From Brumimicrobium salinarum (GTDB taxonomy: Bacteria > Bacteroidota > Bacteroidia > Flavobacteriales_D > Crocinitomicaceae), in the NCBI RefSeq assembly GCF_002844555.1, contig NZ_PJNI01000017.1:1-64000 (forward strand): a stretch of 64,000 nucleotides of DNA. The letters are read 5' to 3'. Below the pieces are notes generated by a model. That model was not told the origin of the DNA, did no database searches, and was given only the letters and a program-made list of their open reading frames with translations. Position numbers and translations under genes: made by a program. Each line of letters begins with the position of its first letter. Within the stretch, counting starts at the first letter, position 1. Below are positions 28,480 through 38,104 of this stretch, piece after piece.

Positions 28480-29532
28480 TTACTTGGTTATTTCTACAAA
28501 CTTACGAACTAAATCATCAAAAGCCTCAGAAACAACTGTGTTTTGTTGCATTACTGCTGGTCGACCGATATCTCCTGATTCTCTGACACTTTGTACAAGT
28601 GGTATATGTCCTAAAAATCTTTGATTCATCCCTTTTGCCAAGTTTTTAACACCGTCACGACCAAAAATGTAGTATTTATATTCTGGTAATTCTTCTGGCG
28701 TAAACCAAGACATGTTTTCTATTAATCCAACGATAGGAACTTTTATGGTGTCTAATTGGAACATATTTACACCTTTTCGTGCATCAGCTAAAGCAACTTC
28801 TTGAGGTGTAGATACAATTATAGCACCGTCTAAAGGAATGTTTTGAACCAGTGATAAGTGAATATCTCCTGTCCCTGGAGGTAAGTCAATAAGTAAATAA
28901 TCTAATTCACCCCAATGGGTGTCTGTAAACATTTGTGTTAGTGCTTTTGACGCCATCGGACCACGCCAAACTACAGCGTCGTCTTGCTCTGTAAAAAAAC
29001 CAATCGACATAATGGATATTCCATAAGACATAACAGGAGACATTTTCGTTTCTCCATCAACTTTGATTGAAGCTGGCCGTTCACCTACTACATCATACAT
29101 TGTAGGCATCGATGGACCATAGATGTCTGCATCGACAATTCCAACCTTGTAACCAGCTTTTGCTAAACCACCTGCTAAGTTTGCCGTAACAGTTGACTTA
29201 CCAACTCCTCCTTTCCCTGATGCAATAGCAACAATGTTTTTAACTTCTGGTAAAACTTTCCTTCTTGAACCTTTGGCCTCTGAAGACATTCCTTTTACAC
29301 TCGTCTCTACTTCTATATCATCGCCTAAAATTCTTTTTAAAGTGAAAGCAACAGCTTCTTGCATCCTTTTGCGAGCATGCATTGCCGGATTTACTACATT
29401 AACGTTAAGTGAAACCTTGTTTCCGTCAATTTGTAATTCTTCAATTAAATTTTGTGATACTATATCTTTTTTAAGATCTGGTTCGATTACATTTCCCAAT
29501 GCTTCTAAAACTTTATCTCGTGTAATTTCCAT
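28480..29532 (-). CDS. Mrp/ApbC-type P-loop ATPase, iron-sulfur cluster carrier
   Basis: 350 residues. An N-terminal MIP18/DUF59 domain (about 1-90, VLEALGNVIEPDLKKDIV) is fused to a ParA/MinD-like ATPase with the deviant Walker A SGKGGVGKST (105-114) and DYLLIDLPPGTGDIHLSL. Mrp proteins carry Fe-S clusters to apo-enzymes. The CxxC usually found after NMS is absent: here the phrase reads IENMSWFTPEELPEYKYYIFG, a form I recall from other Bacteroidota. It heads an operon with the NifU-like and DgkA-like genes. Confidence 0.93.
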   Translation of the reverse strand: MEITRDKVLEALGNVIEPDLKKDIVSQNLIEELQIDGNKVSLNVNVVNPAMHARKRMQEAVAFTLKRILGDDIEVETSVKGMSSEAKGSRRKVLPEVKNIVAIASGKGGVGKSTVTANLAGGLAKAGYKVGIVDADIYGPSMPTMYDVVGERPASIKVDGETKMSPVMSYGISIMSIGFFTEQDDAVVWRGPMASKALTQMFTDTHWGELDYLLIDLPPGTGDIHLSLVQNIPLDGAIIVSTPQEVALADARKGVNMFQLDTIKVPIVGLIENMSWFTPEELPEYKYYIFGRDGVKNLAKGMNQRFLGHIPLVQSVRESGDIGRPAVMQQNTVVSEAFDDLVRKFVEITK

Positions 29533-29864
29533 AATTGCTTATTTGACCCTCAAATTTAGTATTTTTATTCATTCTAAATAAAGAAATTGACAATTAAGTA
29601 CCGAAAAATGACCTTTCTTAGTTTTTGGTATTATGTCCTTTTTGTGCCGGTTTTAAAATTTATTTTAAATTCATAGTAAAAGTCTACCATTAATTGAGTA
29701 TGTTTATTACAGATTTGACTTATTTTCAATATGATTGAGCTGGTTTTTTAATTAGTCACCTTAAAAATATTGATAAATTACTTTATAAATAAAATTAATT
29801 TTAACACATTTGTAGTCTAATGTTGTTTAAATTAACAACGTGAAACTAGTTTTTAACATATACT
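29533..29864. other. Divergent intergenic region between mrp and the amidase gene
   Basis: 332 bp, very AT-rich, between two divergent genes, so it should hold both promoters. I could not place convincing -33/-7 pairs. No RNA gene or repeat is seen. Confidence 0.5.
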
Positions 29865-32843
29865 ATGAAAACTTTATTGCTACTATCAGTCTTTATGTTG
29901 TCCTTTTTTTCTATTGGACAAACGTTGCCTTTTAATCAAGCTTATCAAGCGCATCCTAATGTGCCGCAGGGTGTTTTAGAAACCGTTGCGTGGACGAGAA
30001 CCCACATGCAAAATATTGATGAATCCTTTGCAGCCTCCTGTACAGGAATGCCTAAACCGTATGGTGTTATGGGAGTTTTTGATGATGGAGCAAATTATTT
30101 TTATGAAAATGGAAAATACATCGCTCAATTGTCAAATATATCAGTTGCGGAGCAGAAAAATAACATTGCTTTACAGATAAAAGCTTATGCAGCAGCTTTT
30201 GAGCAGTTGTACCTTGAAAGTTCAGCACCTACTCAAGGAGAAAAGATATATGAAGTTTTTACCCAGCTTTCCGAAATACCAGATTCAGGAAAAGTAAACC
30301 TTTACGCCCGCGATGCACAGGTTTTTGAGATGATGCGCTACTTGAATGATGCAGATTTTGCTAATGAACATGGATTTAATAAACATAAATTGAGATTGAA
30401 TAATGTGTTTGGAGTAGAGAATGTTAAAGTTTTATCTGCTAAGCAAGTTAATTTTACAGCAAGTGGTATTGAAACTAAAACTGGATTATCTTATCAACCC
30501 AATAAAGGAATGTTAACAAAATCTGTTGGTTATGGACCTGCACTTTGGGTTTCTACACCATCATGTAATTATAGTTCAAGGGAGACATCTATTACCTCAA
30601 TTACTATTCATACCATTCAAGGGTCTTATGCAGGGGCTATTTCTTGGGCGCAAAATTGTAGTGCTAATGTTTCTTACCATTATGTTATTCGTTCGAGTGA
30701 TGGGCAGATTACACAAATGCTTGAAGAATATAAAAAAGGTTGGCATGTTGGAAATTCAAACCCTTATTCAATCGGTTATGAACATGAGGGGTGGATTTCT
30801 CAAAGCCATTGGTATACTAATGCAATGTATCAAAGTTCAGCTGCATTGACTAAACATATAACAACAAAAGGATATGACTCGCAGCTTATTCCTCAGAGGA
30901 CATATTATGGAGCTTCGACTCACGGTACGAATACTTTAGGTGGTTGTACACGTATAAAAGGACATCAGCATTTCCCAAATCAGTCACATACAGACCCTGG
31001 AATAAATTGGGACTGGGAAAAGTATTATAAACTAGTGAATGCGCCTGCAACAGCTACTCCTGTAACGGCAGCTAGTGGAAGTATCTATGATTCTGGAGGA
31101 ACTTCAGGTAACTATGGTAATGATGAGCGAGAATTGTGGCTCATTCAACCAACAGATGTTACTTCAATAACTTTGAGTTTCTCTTCCTTTAACCTGGAGT
31201 CAGGTTGGGATCACTTATTTATTTATGATGGAAGCACAACAAATGCACCGCTTATTGGTAAGTATACGGGAACAACTAGTCCAGGTTCAATAACATCTTC
31301 CGGAGGGAGTTTATTGCTTGAGTTTCGATCAGATTGTGCGACCAGAAGATCGGGTTGGGCTGCAACTTATACATCTGTTCCGATTACACCACCAGACGAG
31401 ATAGCACCATCTACCTTGGTAGAACCAAATACAGGATGGAAAACTGAAGATTTTGAGGTAGTATTTACAGATGAGGACAATCAGAATGGTTCTGGTGTTG
31501 AAAAAGCTCTTTATCATGTAGGATATTTGTCAAATGGTTCGTGGACAGCGAATCCAAAAAGAGGATTTATCTATGATGATTTTGAAAGTGTGGCAATTAA
31601 TTCAGCTTGGACATCTGAAACTGGATATTGGGAGCAAAACAATGGTGTGCTTAAGCAAGTTGCAGATACAATTCATAATACGAATATCTATATGCCATTA
31701 AATCAAGAATTGTCCAATAATTATTTATACCATTGGAAAGGTAGTTTTGATGGAACACCAGGAAACCGAAGAGGCGGGCTGTATATTTTATGTAATGACC
31801 CAACTGGAGAGGAACGAGGCGATTCTTATTTTATTTGGTTTAGGGTAGATGATAGTGCCGTCCAGTTTTATAAAGTAGAAAATAATACTTTTGGACCGCC
31901 ATTAATTGATGAGCCTCAACAAATTGATGCAGGTGTAACTTATGATTTTAAATTAAGTTTTGACCGAATTACAGGTAAAATGCAAGTGTATATTGATAAT
32001 GTGCTTGTAGGGACGTATGTTGATCCTGACCCATTATCTACCGGTTCTCACGTCTCTTTTCGTTCAGGAAACGCTATCATGGAAGTAGATGAGTTTACTG
32101 TTTATCGTTCTCGTTATCCAGAAGCTGATATATTAATTGGAGATGCAGATACAAATGATGTGCGAAAGCAAAATCCCAATCCAACGACAAGTTCGGCAAG
32201 GGTAAAATCTATTGTAAAAGATAATATGTTTAATATTTCTACAATTAGCGCTGAAACTTTCGATGTCGATTGGACAGCTCCAGAAAATCTTCAGGTAAAT
32301 GATGGTACAGGGAGTGATGTGGATACTATTTATCAGCCAACTATTAATGGGAATTGGGGGGCGATTAACGATCCGCATTCAGGTGTGGTTAATTATAAAG
32401 TTGCTGTTGGAACAAGCGCAGGTGCTGATGATGTTATGGCTTGGACAAATAACGGCTTAAGTGATGTATTGTCTCATGTTTTAACAAATCCAATTTATAA
32501 TATTGTTTATTTCATAACCGTAGAAGCAGAAAACGATGCAGGCTTGACGTCAACTGTTTCTAGTGATGGTCAACTGTATGCTAATGGTAATTTAGGAGCA
32601 ACAACTGAGATGCTTGAACAGGTAAGCTTATATCCTAATCCATCGGTTAGTCAAGTGGAGTTAAAAAACTTACCTTCTCAAGCAGTAGTTTCTATTTATG
32701 ATCAAAAAGGACAACTTGTTTTTGAAGAAACACCTGGGATAAAAGCGCAAACGATTGATATTAGTAGTTTTGCTGCTGGGTCTTACAACGTTTTAATTAA
32801 TTTAGAAAATACAATTGTAGTTAAAAAACTGATTAAACAATGA
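29865..32843 (+). CDS. Secreted N-acetylmuramoyl-L-alanine amidase with CUB and T9SS type A sorting domains
   Basis: 992 residues. A signal peptide (about 1-18) leads to a helical N-terminal region. An Amidase_2 domain (about 245-392) follows, with the zinc ligand H249 in SITIHTIQG, YEHEGW, and H375 in HTDPGINWDW. Then come a CUB-like domain (about 402-503, DSGGTSGNYGNDERELW ... DHLFIYDGS), a concanavalin/LamG-like beta domain (about 566-750), a fibronectin III-like segment (about 802-905) and the sorting domain (from about 919, VSLYPNPSVSQVELKNL). It would cut the MurNAc-L-Ala bond outside the cell. Export suggests attack on other bacteria's walls or remodelling; which one is inference. The stop overlaps the next start. 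Confidence 0.9.
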   Translation: MKTLLLLSVFMLSFFSIGQTLPFNQAYQAHPNVPQGVLETVAWTRTHMQNIDESFAASCTGMPKPYGVMGVFDDGANYFYENGKYIAQLSNISVAEQKNNIALQIKAYAAAFEQLYLESSAPTQGEKIYEVFTQLSEIPDSGKVNLYARDAQVFEMMRYLNDADFANEHGFNKHKLRLNNVFGVENVKVLSAKQVNFTASGIETKTGLSYQPNKGMLTKSVGYGPALWVSTPSCNYSSRETSITSITIHTIQGSYAGAISWAQNCSANVSYHYVIRSSDGQITQMLEEYKKGWHVGNSNPYSIGYEHEGWISQSHWYTNAMYQSSAALTKHITTKGYDSQLIPQRTYYGASTHGTNTLGGCTRIKGHQHFPNQSHTDPGINWDWEKYYKLVNAPATATPVTAASGSIYDSGGTSGNYGNDERELWLIQPTDVTSITLSFSSFNLESGWDHLFIYDGSTTNAPLIGKYTGTTSPGSITSSGGSLLLEFRSDCATRRSGWAATYTSVPITPPDEIAPSTLVEPNTGWKTEDFEVVFTDEDNQNGSGVEKALYHVGYLSNGSWTANPKRGFIYDDFESVAINSAWTSETGYWEQNNGVLKQVADTIHNTNIYMPLNQELSNNYLYHWKGSFDGTPGNRRGGLYILCNDPTGEERGDSYFIWFRVDDSAVQFYKVENNTFGPPLIDEPQQIDAGVTYDFKLSFDRITGKMQVYIDNVLVGTYVDPDPLSTGSHVSFRSGNAIMEVDEFTVYRSRYPEADILIGDADTNDVRKQNPNPTTSSARVKSIVKDNMFNISTISAETFDVDWTAPENLQVNDGTGSDVDTIYQPTINGNWGAINDPHSGVVNYKVAVGTSAGADDVMAWTNNGLSDVLSHVLTNPIYNIVYFITVEAENDAGLTSTVSSDGQLYANGNLGATTEMLEQVSLYPNPSVSQVELKNLPSQAVVSIYDQKGQLVFEETPGIKAQTIDISSFAAGSYNVLINLENTIVVKKLIKQ

Positions 32844-33520
32844 TGAAAAATATATTTTTAGGTCTGTTGGTTATTGCGTTTACGGCTTGTGAGAACAGAG
32901 GTAGTGATGACAGTCGTAGTTTGGGGGATCAAGAGGGAAGTTTAGCGTCTTCGAAACAAGATGAATCATCAGGAGAGCAAGTGAATGAGACGCCTTCGTT
33001 AAAGGAGGATACAATGCATGAAGTACAATTTGATAATGTTGTTGAATTTGCGAAGTTTTGCGCAAAAACCATAGAAAATGGAGATGTAGTTGCTGCTGAA
33101 AAATGGATAGACGCACCAGTGATGTTTTCTCCGTATGCTTTTATAGATCAACAAATGGTTAAGAAATTTACGGTTGCAGACATGCTAATTGAAGATGAAA
33201 CCGTTTATGCTTGGGGGATTTACGATGCTCGAGGAGACACAATTCTAAAAAGAAAATCCGAATATCTTGCTGAGTTTGTTCTGTCTTTTAATTGGGAAGA
33301 CGAGGATGTGGAAGTACAAGTGTATGATGAAAAGCCTATGGCTTATGGATCAGAATTGCACAATGTTCAAGAGGTTTTTCCGGCAGCGAAATATGTTAGT
33401 TTTTACAAACCGCCCTCTAAGGAAGGTTTTTTAGATTGGCGAGCATTGATTTTCGTAATTGAAGAGCAAAATAATAGCTATCAGCTAAAGGCAATTGTCA
33501 ATAATCAATGGACAGCCTAA
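32840..33520 (+). CDS. Lipoprotein of unknown function
   Basis: 226 residues. A short hydrophobic leader ends in a lipobox, VIAFTAC, with Cys17 as the lipidation site, followed by a Ser/Asp/Glu/Gln-rich linker typical of surface lipoproteins. The folded part (about 65-226) has KFCAKTIENGDVVAAEKWIDAP and later VFPAAKYVSFYKPPSKEGFLDWRALIFVIEEQNN, and looks like an alpha+beta domain of the NTF2/DUF kind. No catalytic motif is recognised. It overlaps the amidase gene by 4 bp, so the two are co-expressed and may act together. Confidence 0.8.
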   Translation: MMKNIFLGLLVIAFTACENRGSDDSRSLGDQEGSLASSKQDESSGEQVNETPSLKEDTMHEVQFDNVVEFAKFCAKTIENGDVVAAEKWIDAPVMFSPYAFIDQQMVKKFTVADMLIEDETVYAWGIYDARGDTILKRKSEYLAEFVLSFNWEDEDVEVQVYDEKPMAYGSELHNVQEVFPAAKYVSFYKPPSKEGFLDWRALIFVIEEQNNSYQLKAIVNNQWTA

Positions 33521-34287
33521 AAGAATATAGGTTGTTTATGTTGTAATAATATTCTTATAAAAGTACATTCTAATTTTGATTTCCGCTTTTATATCATTCA
33601 GTTTTACATGTTAAAACAGTCGCATATATGCATTGAAGCAAAAATTATTGTCTGAGGATTTTTAAAACTTGAAGAACTTAACCCGGATTATTCATGCATT
33701 TAATTTTAAATCTATTCTAGGCACAAGACCTAAAGTAATATATGTATATTTCGCGGGGCTTGTAACGACGAATAGATCAAAATTAAATCAAAATCTTACA
33801 AATACACAAATACCCAAAAATGGGTTTCTCAAATTTTACAGGAAATACAGTTAAAATACTGACTTACAAATGTTAATATTCTTAAACTTTAAGATTGGTG
33901 AATAATTCGGGTTAATGGTGATTTGGTAGAAAAATCTTATTAAACCCATACTGGTATAATTGTGGGGGAATTGTTCCTACTTTTTTTAGGATGTACATTT
34001 TTTATTACTAGTTAATTATTGAGATTCCTTAAAGATACAGTTCTAATCACAAAGTTCAAGAATACTGCATAAAGAATGATAGTTATTCTGTAAGTATTTA
34101 TTTTAATATTTATGTCTTTTCGGGAAAAGAAACACTTTTCGCACATGTTGAAGTCTTTTCATCTTTGCAAATGTGAGGTTCATCTTGTTTAAAATACTTT
34201 ATGACGATAGATTTTGACAAGTATTTAGTTATTCCTTAAATTCGTGTTGCTTTTTTTTATATCTTTAAAAGAGAAAATTTTTTTAAT
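33521..34287. other. Intergenic region holding the second MITE-like element
   Basis: 767 bp without a convincing gene. The repeat element at 33682-33911 is annotated separately. A possible -7 element TATCTTTA lies at about 34260, just upstream of recQ. Nothing else is recognised. Confidence 0.55.
33682..33911. mobile_element. MITE-like element, copy 2, flanked by TTAA duplications
   Basis: 230 bp bounded by terminal inverted repeats CCCGGATTATTCA and TGAATAATTCGGG (12 of 13 bases pair), with TTAA directly outside both ends (33678-33681 and 33912-33915), as expected of a 4-bp target duplication. The body is nearly identical to copy 1 at 7704-7956. It has an 11-bp internal duplication around ATCAAAATTAA and lacks 34 bp present in copy 1. 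It has no transposase. A 61-codon open frame starting before the left end is frameshifted relative to copy 1, so it is unlikely to be a gene. Confidence 0.72.
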
Positions 34288-36483
34288 ATGTCAGTTGCAG
34301 AAGTTTCTGAGTTAAATCTTGCCTTGCGCAAGTATTTTGGATACGATCAATTCAGAGGTGATCAGGAGTCTATCATTAATAGTATTCTCAATAAAAAGAA
34401 TACGTTTGTTATCATGCCTACAGGAGGAGGGAAGTCGATGTGTTATCAACTTCCTGCATTGATATCAGAAGGTACGGCAATAATTGTTTCCCCCTTGATT
34501 GCGTTAATGAAAAATCAAGTTGATGCCATAAGAAATGTGAGTGAAGATGATTCGGTTGCTCATGTTTTAAATAGCTCTTTGTCGAAAACAGAAACAAAGA
34601 AAGTTAAGGAGGATATAAAATCAGGCAAGACTAAGCTGCTTTATGTAGCGCCAGAGTCTTTGACCAAACAAGCTAACATTGATTTTTTCACATCTGTCGA
34701 AATTTCCTTTTTTGCAATTGATGAGGCACACTGTATTTCTGAATGGGGACATGATTTTCGTCCAGAATATCGCCGATTAAGAGAAATTTTTCAGGCCATT
34801 TCTGATGTTCCAATCATTGCTTTAACGGCTACAGCGACCCCTAAGGTTCAACAAGATATTCAGAAAAACTTGAATATGTTGGACGCGGATGTGTTTAAAG
34901 CATCCTTTAATCGGGATAATCTGTATTATGAGGTACGACCCAAAAAGAATGTAGAAAAAGAAATCATTAAATATATACGAAAAAGGAGCGGTAAATCTGG
35001 AATCATTTATTGTTTATCACGAAAAAAGGTAGAACAACTTTCAGAAGTTTTACGGGTAAACGGTATTAATGCGTTAGGTTATCACGCAGGAATGGATGCC
35101 TCAACACGGGCCAAGCATCAAGATGCCTTTTTGATGGAAGAGGTTGATGTGATTGTGGCAACGATTGCTTTTGGAATGGGGATCGATAAACCTGATGTTC
35201 GATTTGTAATTCATCACGATATACCAAAATCGCTAGAGAGTTATTATCAAGAAACAGGAAGAGCTGGAAGAGATGGAGGAGTTGGAGAATGTGTAGCTTT
35301 TTATGCATATAAAGATATCGAAAAATTAGAGAAATTCTTACAAGGTAAACCAGTTGCAGAGCAGGAAATCGGCCGACAATTATTGTTTGAAATTGTATCT
35401 TATGCAGAGACCTCAATTTGTAGAAGGAAATATTTATTGCATTATTTTGGAGAAGAATATGATGATTCAAAATGCTCTGAAATGTGTGATAATTGTCGCA
35501 ATCCAAAAGAGAAAACAGAAGGAAAAGACGAGGTTGTCAAACTGCTTAATGCTGTGATTGAACTTAAAGAAATGCAACGTGCAGGACATATTTGTTCTTT
35601 CCTGAATGGCGAAGAAACAACAGAAATTAAATCTTATAAACATAATCAACTTCCGCATTTTGCATCAGGTAAAGATCATGATAAAGTGTTTTGGAATGCA
35701 GTTATTCGTCAATCTTTAGTTGAGGGACTAATATCAAAGGATATTGAGTCCTATGGGGTGATTAAAATGACTCAACGAGGTCATGATTTTATTGAAAAAC
35801 CGCGCTCTTTTACTTTGGTCAAAGAGCACGATTATTCGAATCAAGACGAAGATGACGATATTGTTACGGGTGGTGGTGGAATGAAAGATGCTTTTGATGA
35901 TGTTCTTTATCAAGCATTACTCGATTTAAGAAAGCAAATCTCACGTGAGAAAGAAATTCCACCGTTTGTGATTTTTCAAGAAGCAAGTTTGAAGGATATG
36001 TCTTTTCAATATCCAGTTACCAAAGAAGAACTAACAAATATACAGGGGGTTGGCCAAGGAAAAGCACGTAGATATGGCGCGCCATTCTTAAACCTCATAA
36101 AGGAATATGTTGCCACCAATGAGATTGAGCGTCCTCAAGATATGGTTGTAAAATCGTTAGTGAATAAGTCTGGCTTAAAAGTGCAATTGATTCAGAATAT
36201 TGATAGAAAATTACCTTTAGAAGATATCAGTTCTTCACAAGGGAAATCGATGGAAGAAATTGTTGATGAAATTGAAATGATTGTAAATTCGGGTACGCGA
36301 GTAAATATCAATTATTATATCAATGAAATTTTAGATGAAGATAATCAAGAGGAAATTTATGATTACTTCTCTGAAGCAGAAACAGATGATTTAGATGAAG
36401 CTTATGACGAATTTGATGGAGATTACACAGAAGAGGAACTTCGTTTAATGCGTATTAAATTTATGTCAGAAATGGCCAATTAA
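34288..36483 (+). CDS. recQ: ATP-dependent DNA helicase RecQ
   Basis: 731 residues, the longer RecQ form. It has FGYDQFRGDQESIINSIL at the nucleotide-binding start, Walker A MPTGGGKSM (43-51), the DEAH box AIDEAHCISEWGHDFRPEYRRL, helicase motif VI YYQETGRAGRDG, the RecQ zinc site with Cys in SICRRKYLLHYFGE and KCSEMCDNCRNP, a winged-helix region, and an HRDC-like domain near 530-610 (FQEASLKDMSF, LTNIQGVGQGKARRYG). The acidic C-terminal tail is extra. RecQ is a 3'-5' helicase for recombination repair and restart of stalled forks. It is a single gene with its own upstream region. Confidence 0.96.
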   Translation: MSVAEVSELNLALRKYFGYDQFRGDQESIINSILNKKNTFVIMPTGGGKSMCYQLPALISEGTAIIVSPLIALMKNQVDAIRNVSEDDSVAHVLNSSLSKTETKKVKEDIKSGKTKLLYVAPESLTKQANIDFFTSVEISFFAIDEAHCISEWGHDFRPEYRRLREIFQAISDVPIIALTATATPKVQQDIQKNLNMLDADVFKASFNRDNLYYEVRPKKNVEKEIIKYIRKRSGKSGIIYCLSRKKVEQLSEVLRVNGINALGYHAGMDASTRAKHQDAFLMEEVDVIVATIAFGMGIDKPDVRFVIHHDIPKSLESYYQETGRAGRDGGVGECVAFYAYKDIEKLEKFLQGKPVAEQEIGRQLLFEIVSYAETSICRRKYLLHYFGEEYDDSKCSEMCDNCRNPKEKTEGKDEVVKLLNAVIELKEMQRAGHICSFLNGEETTEIKSYKHNQLPHFASGKDHDKVFWNAVIRQSLVEGLISKDIESYGVIKMTQRGHDFIEKPRSFTLVKEHDYSNQDEDDDIVTGGGGMKDAFDDVLYQALLDLRKQISREKEIPPFVIFQEASLKDMSFQYPVTKEELTNIQGVGQGKARRYGAPFLNLIKEYVATNEIERPQDMVVKSLVNKSGLKVQLIQNIDRKLPLEDISSSQGKSMEEIVDEIEMIVNSGTRVNINYYINEILDEDNQEEIYDYFSEAETDDLDEAYDEFDGDYTEEELRLMRIKFMSEMAN

Positions 36484-36556
36484 ATAGGTTGAATTCACAG
36501 AAATTATTGTAATCTGCTTTCACCAAATATGATAAACACAGCAAAATAGAATAAAC

Positions 36557-37618
36557 ATGTCAACAATACACGATAACGTAAAAGATTATTACGGGAAAGA
36601 ATTGCAAAGTTCAACTGACTTAAAAACGAATGCTTGTTGTACAGCAGTTGCACCTCCACAGGAAATTAGGTCAGCCTTAAGCAATGTTCATTCTGAAGTT
36701 AAAGATAAATATTATGGTTGTGGTTTGACAATTCCATCGGAAGTGGACGGCTTACGTATTTTAGATTTAGGATCGGGAAGCGGACGAGATTGTTACATTG
36801 CGGCACAACTTGTTGGAGAGGCAGGATCTGTAGTTGGTGTTGATATGACTGATGAGCAGCTGGAGGTTGCTAATAAACACTTAGAATATCATCGGGAAAA
36901 GTTTGGTTTCGAGAGATCTAATGTTGAATTTATAAAAGGGAATATTGAAACGTTAGATGAATTGAATTTTGCACCCGAATCATTTGATTTAATAATATCT
37001 AATTGTGTTATCAATTTAGCGACCAATAAAGATAAGGTATTAGCAGATGCGTTTAAATTATTGAAACCCGGAGGTGAAATGTATTTTTCGGATGTTTATT
37101 CTGATAGAAGAATTCCAAAAGAATTGCAAAACGATCAAGTTTTATGGGGGGAATGTTTAAGTGGTGCCTTGTATTGGAACGATTTTATGCAAACGGCTAA
37201 AAGAGCTGGATTTGCTGATCCAAGGGTAGCAGAAGATGAACCCATAACAATAGAAAATAAACAGTTAGAGAAGAAGATAGGAAACATTAATTTTTATTCC
37301 GTAACCTATCGTTTATTTAAGATCGATCATTTAGAATATTTTTGTGAAGATTACGGACAAGCGGTTAGGTATAAAGGGAGTTTGTCGACCGAAAAAGAGA
37401 AATTTTATTTAGATAATCACCATGAATTTCCAAAAGGAAAAATAATGAGTGTTTGCGGAAATACCTATAGAATGTTAAACGATACACGTTACGCAAAGCA
37501 TTTTGACTTCTTTGGTGATTGGTCAACTCACTACGGAATTTATCAAGATTGTGGAACGGAATTGCCTTTTTCAAAAAGCAAAGAAACAAATGAAAGTGCA
37601 GGAGGAGGTTGTTGTTGA
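36557..37618 (+). CDS. arsM: Arsenite S-adenosylmethionine methyltransferase (ArsM type)
   Basis: 353 residues. The class I methyltransferase fold shows motif I LDLGSGSGRD (69-78) and VVGVDMTDEQLEVA. Cysteines expected to bind arsenite are all present: NACC (27, 28), YYGCGLTIP (55), ISNCVINL (150) and GECLSGAL (200). The C-terminal region keeps the family's LEYFCEDYGQAVRYKG, and the chain ends GGGCC, a likely extra metal-binding tail. It methylates As(III), giving volatile or less toxic forms. No arsR, arsB or arsC is adjacent, so it is an isolated gene. A terminator follows about 33 bp later. Confidence 0.92.
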   Translation: MSTIHDNVKDYYGKELQSSTDLKTNACCTAVAPPQEIRSALSNVHSEVKDKYYGCGLTIPSEVDGLRILDLGSGSGRDCYIAAQLVGEAGSVVGVDMTDEQLEVANKHLEYHREKFGFERSNVEFIKGNIETLDELNFAPESFDLIISNCVINLATNKDKVLADAFKLLKPGGEMYFSDVYSDRRIPKELQNDQVLWGECLSGALYWNDFMQTAKRAGFADPRVAEDEPITIENKQLEKKIGNINFYSVTYRLFKIDHLEYFCEDYGQAVRYKGSLSTEKEKFYLDNHHEFPKGKIMSVCGNTYRMLNDTRYAKHFDFFGDWSTHYGIYQDCGTELPFSKSKETNESAGGGCC

Positions 37619-38070
37619 TTCTAGAGCAACAAATAGTTTATTGAAAAAAATACCGCTGCAGTACAACTGAAGCGGTTGTTTTTTTAAGTTAAAGATATAG
37701 AAATGATCAGAGTGCTTGACCAAACTGACTTCGTTTAACATTATGCCTACAATTTGTAATTGGGTTTCCACACAGTTGTATTTAGGAGAAGTGTTATCCA
37801 TCCACTTCCATAAAGTAAATAACATATCCAACTACTGGCAGATTCATTTCACTCTGCGCAAACCCTACAATTCGTAATTAAATAATTCGTAAGTAACTTC
37901 GTTGAGGGCTAAAGCCGTTCGTAATTTGCTATAAACAGGCCATGACCATCATCTGCATTCCCCTCTTGTCCGATTACTGGCGGATTCATTTCACTCTGCG
38001 CAAGGCCTACAATTCGTAATTAAATAATTCGTAATTAACTTCGTTGAGGGCTAAAGCCGTTCGTAATTTT
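37619..38070. other. Intergenic region with terminator and tandem duplication
   Basis: 452 bp between convergent genes. It contains the arsM terminator and a 142-bp-period duplication that includes a copy of the 3' end of the M20 gene. Phrases like ATTCGTAATT and GGCTAAAGCC recur. No gene is supported. Confidence 0.6.
37652..37685 (+). terminator. Rho-independent terminator after arsM
   Basis: ACCGCTGCAG and CTGAAGCGGT pair over 9 of 10 positions around a five-base loop and are followed by TGTTTTTTT. It lies about 35 bp downstream of the arsM stop. Confidence 0.85.
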
Positions 38071-38104
38071 CTATAAACAGGCCATAACCATCATCTGCAT
38101 TCCC
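37827..38104. repeat. Imperfect tandem duplication, period 142 bp, covering the 3' end of the M20 gene
   Basis: Sequence 37827-37963 matches 37969-38104 with only a few mismatches at a constant offset of 142 bp. The second unit contains the last 11 codons and stop of the minus-strand amidohydrolase (stop at 38071). The first unit is a downstream copy of those codons plus trailer. Sequence beyond 38105 is not duplicated. Confidence 0.88.

Noticed and set aside
29234-29581. 115-residue plus-strand frame opposite mrp
   Set aside because: It is antisense to a strongly conserved gene with no independent support.
33669-33854. 61-residue open frame near recQ
   Set aside because: It starts outside and runs into the MITE-like element, and is frameshifted relative to copy 1, so it is not supported as a gene.
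37571-37831. 86-residue minus-strand frame after arsM
   Set aside because: It overlaps the arsM end and terminator and has no recognisable features.
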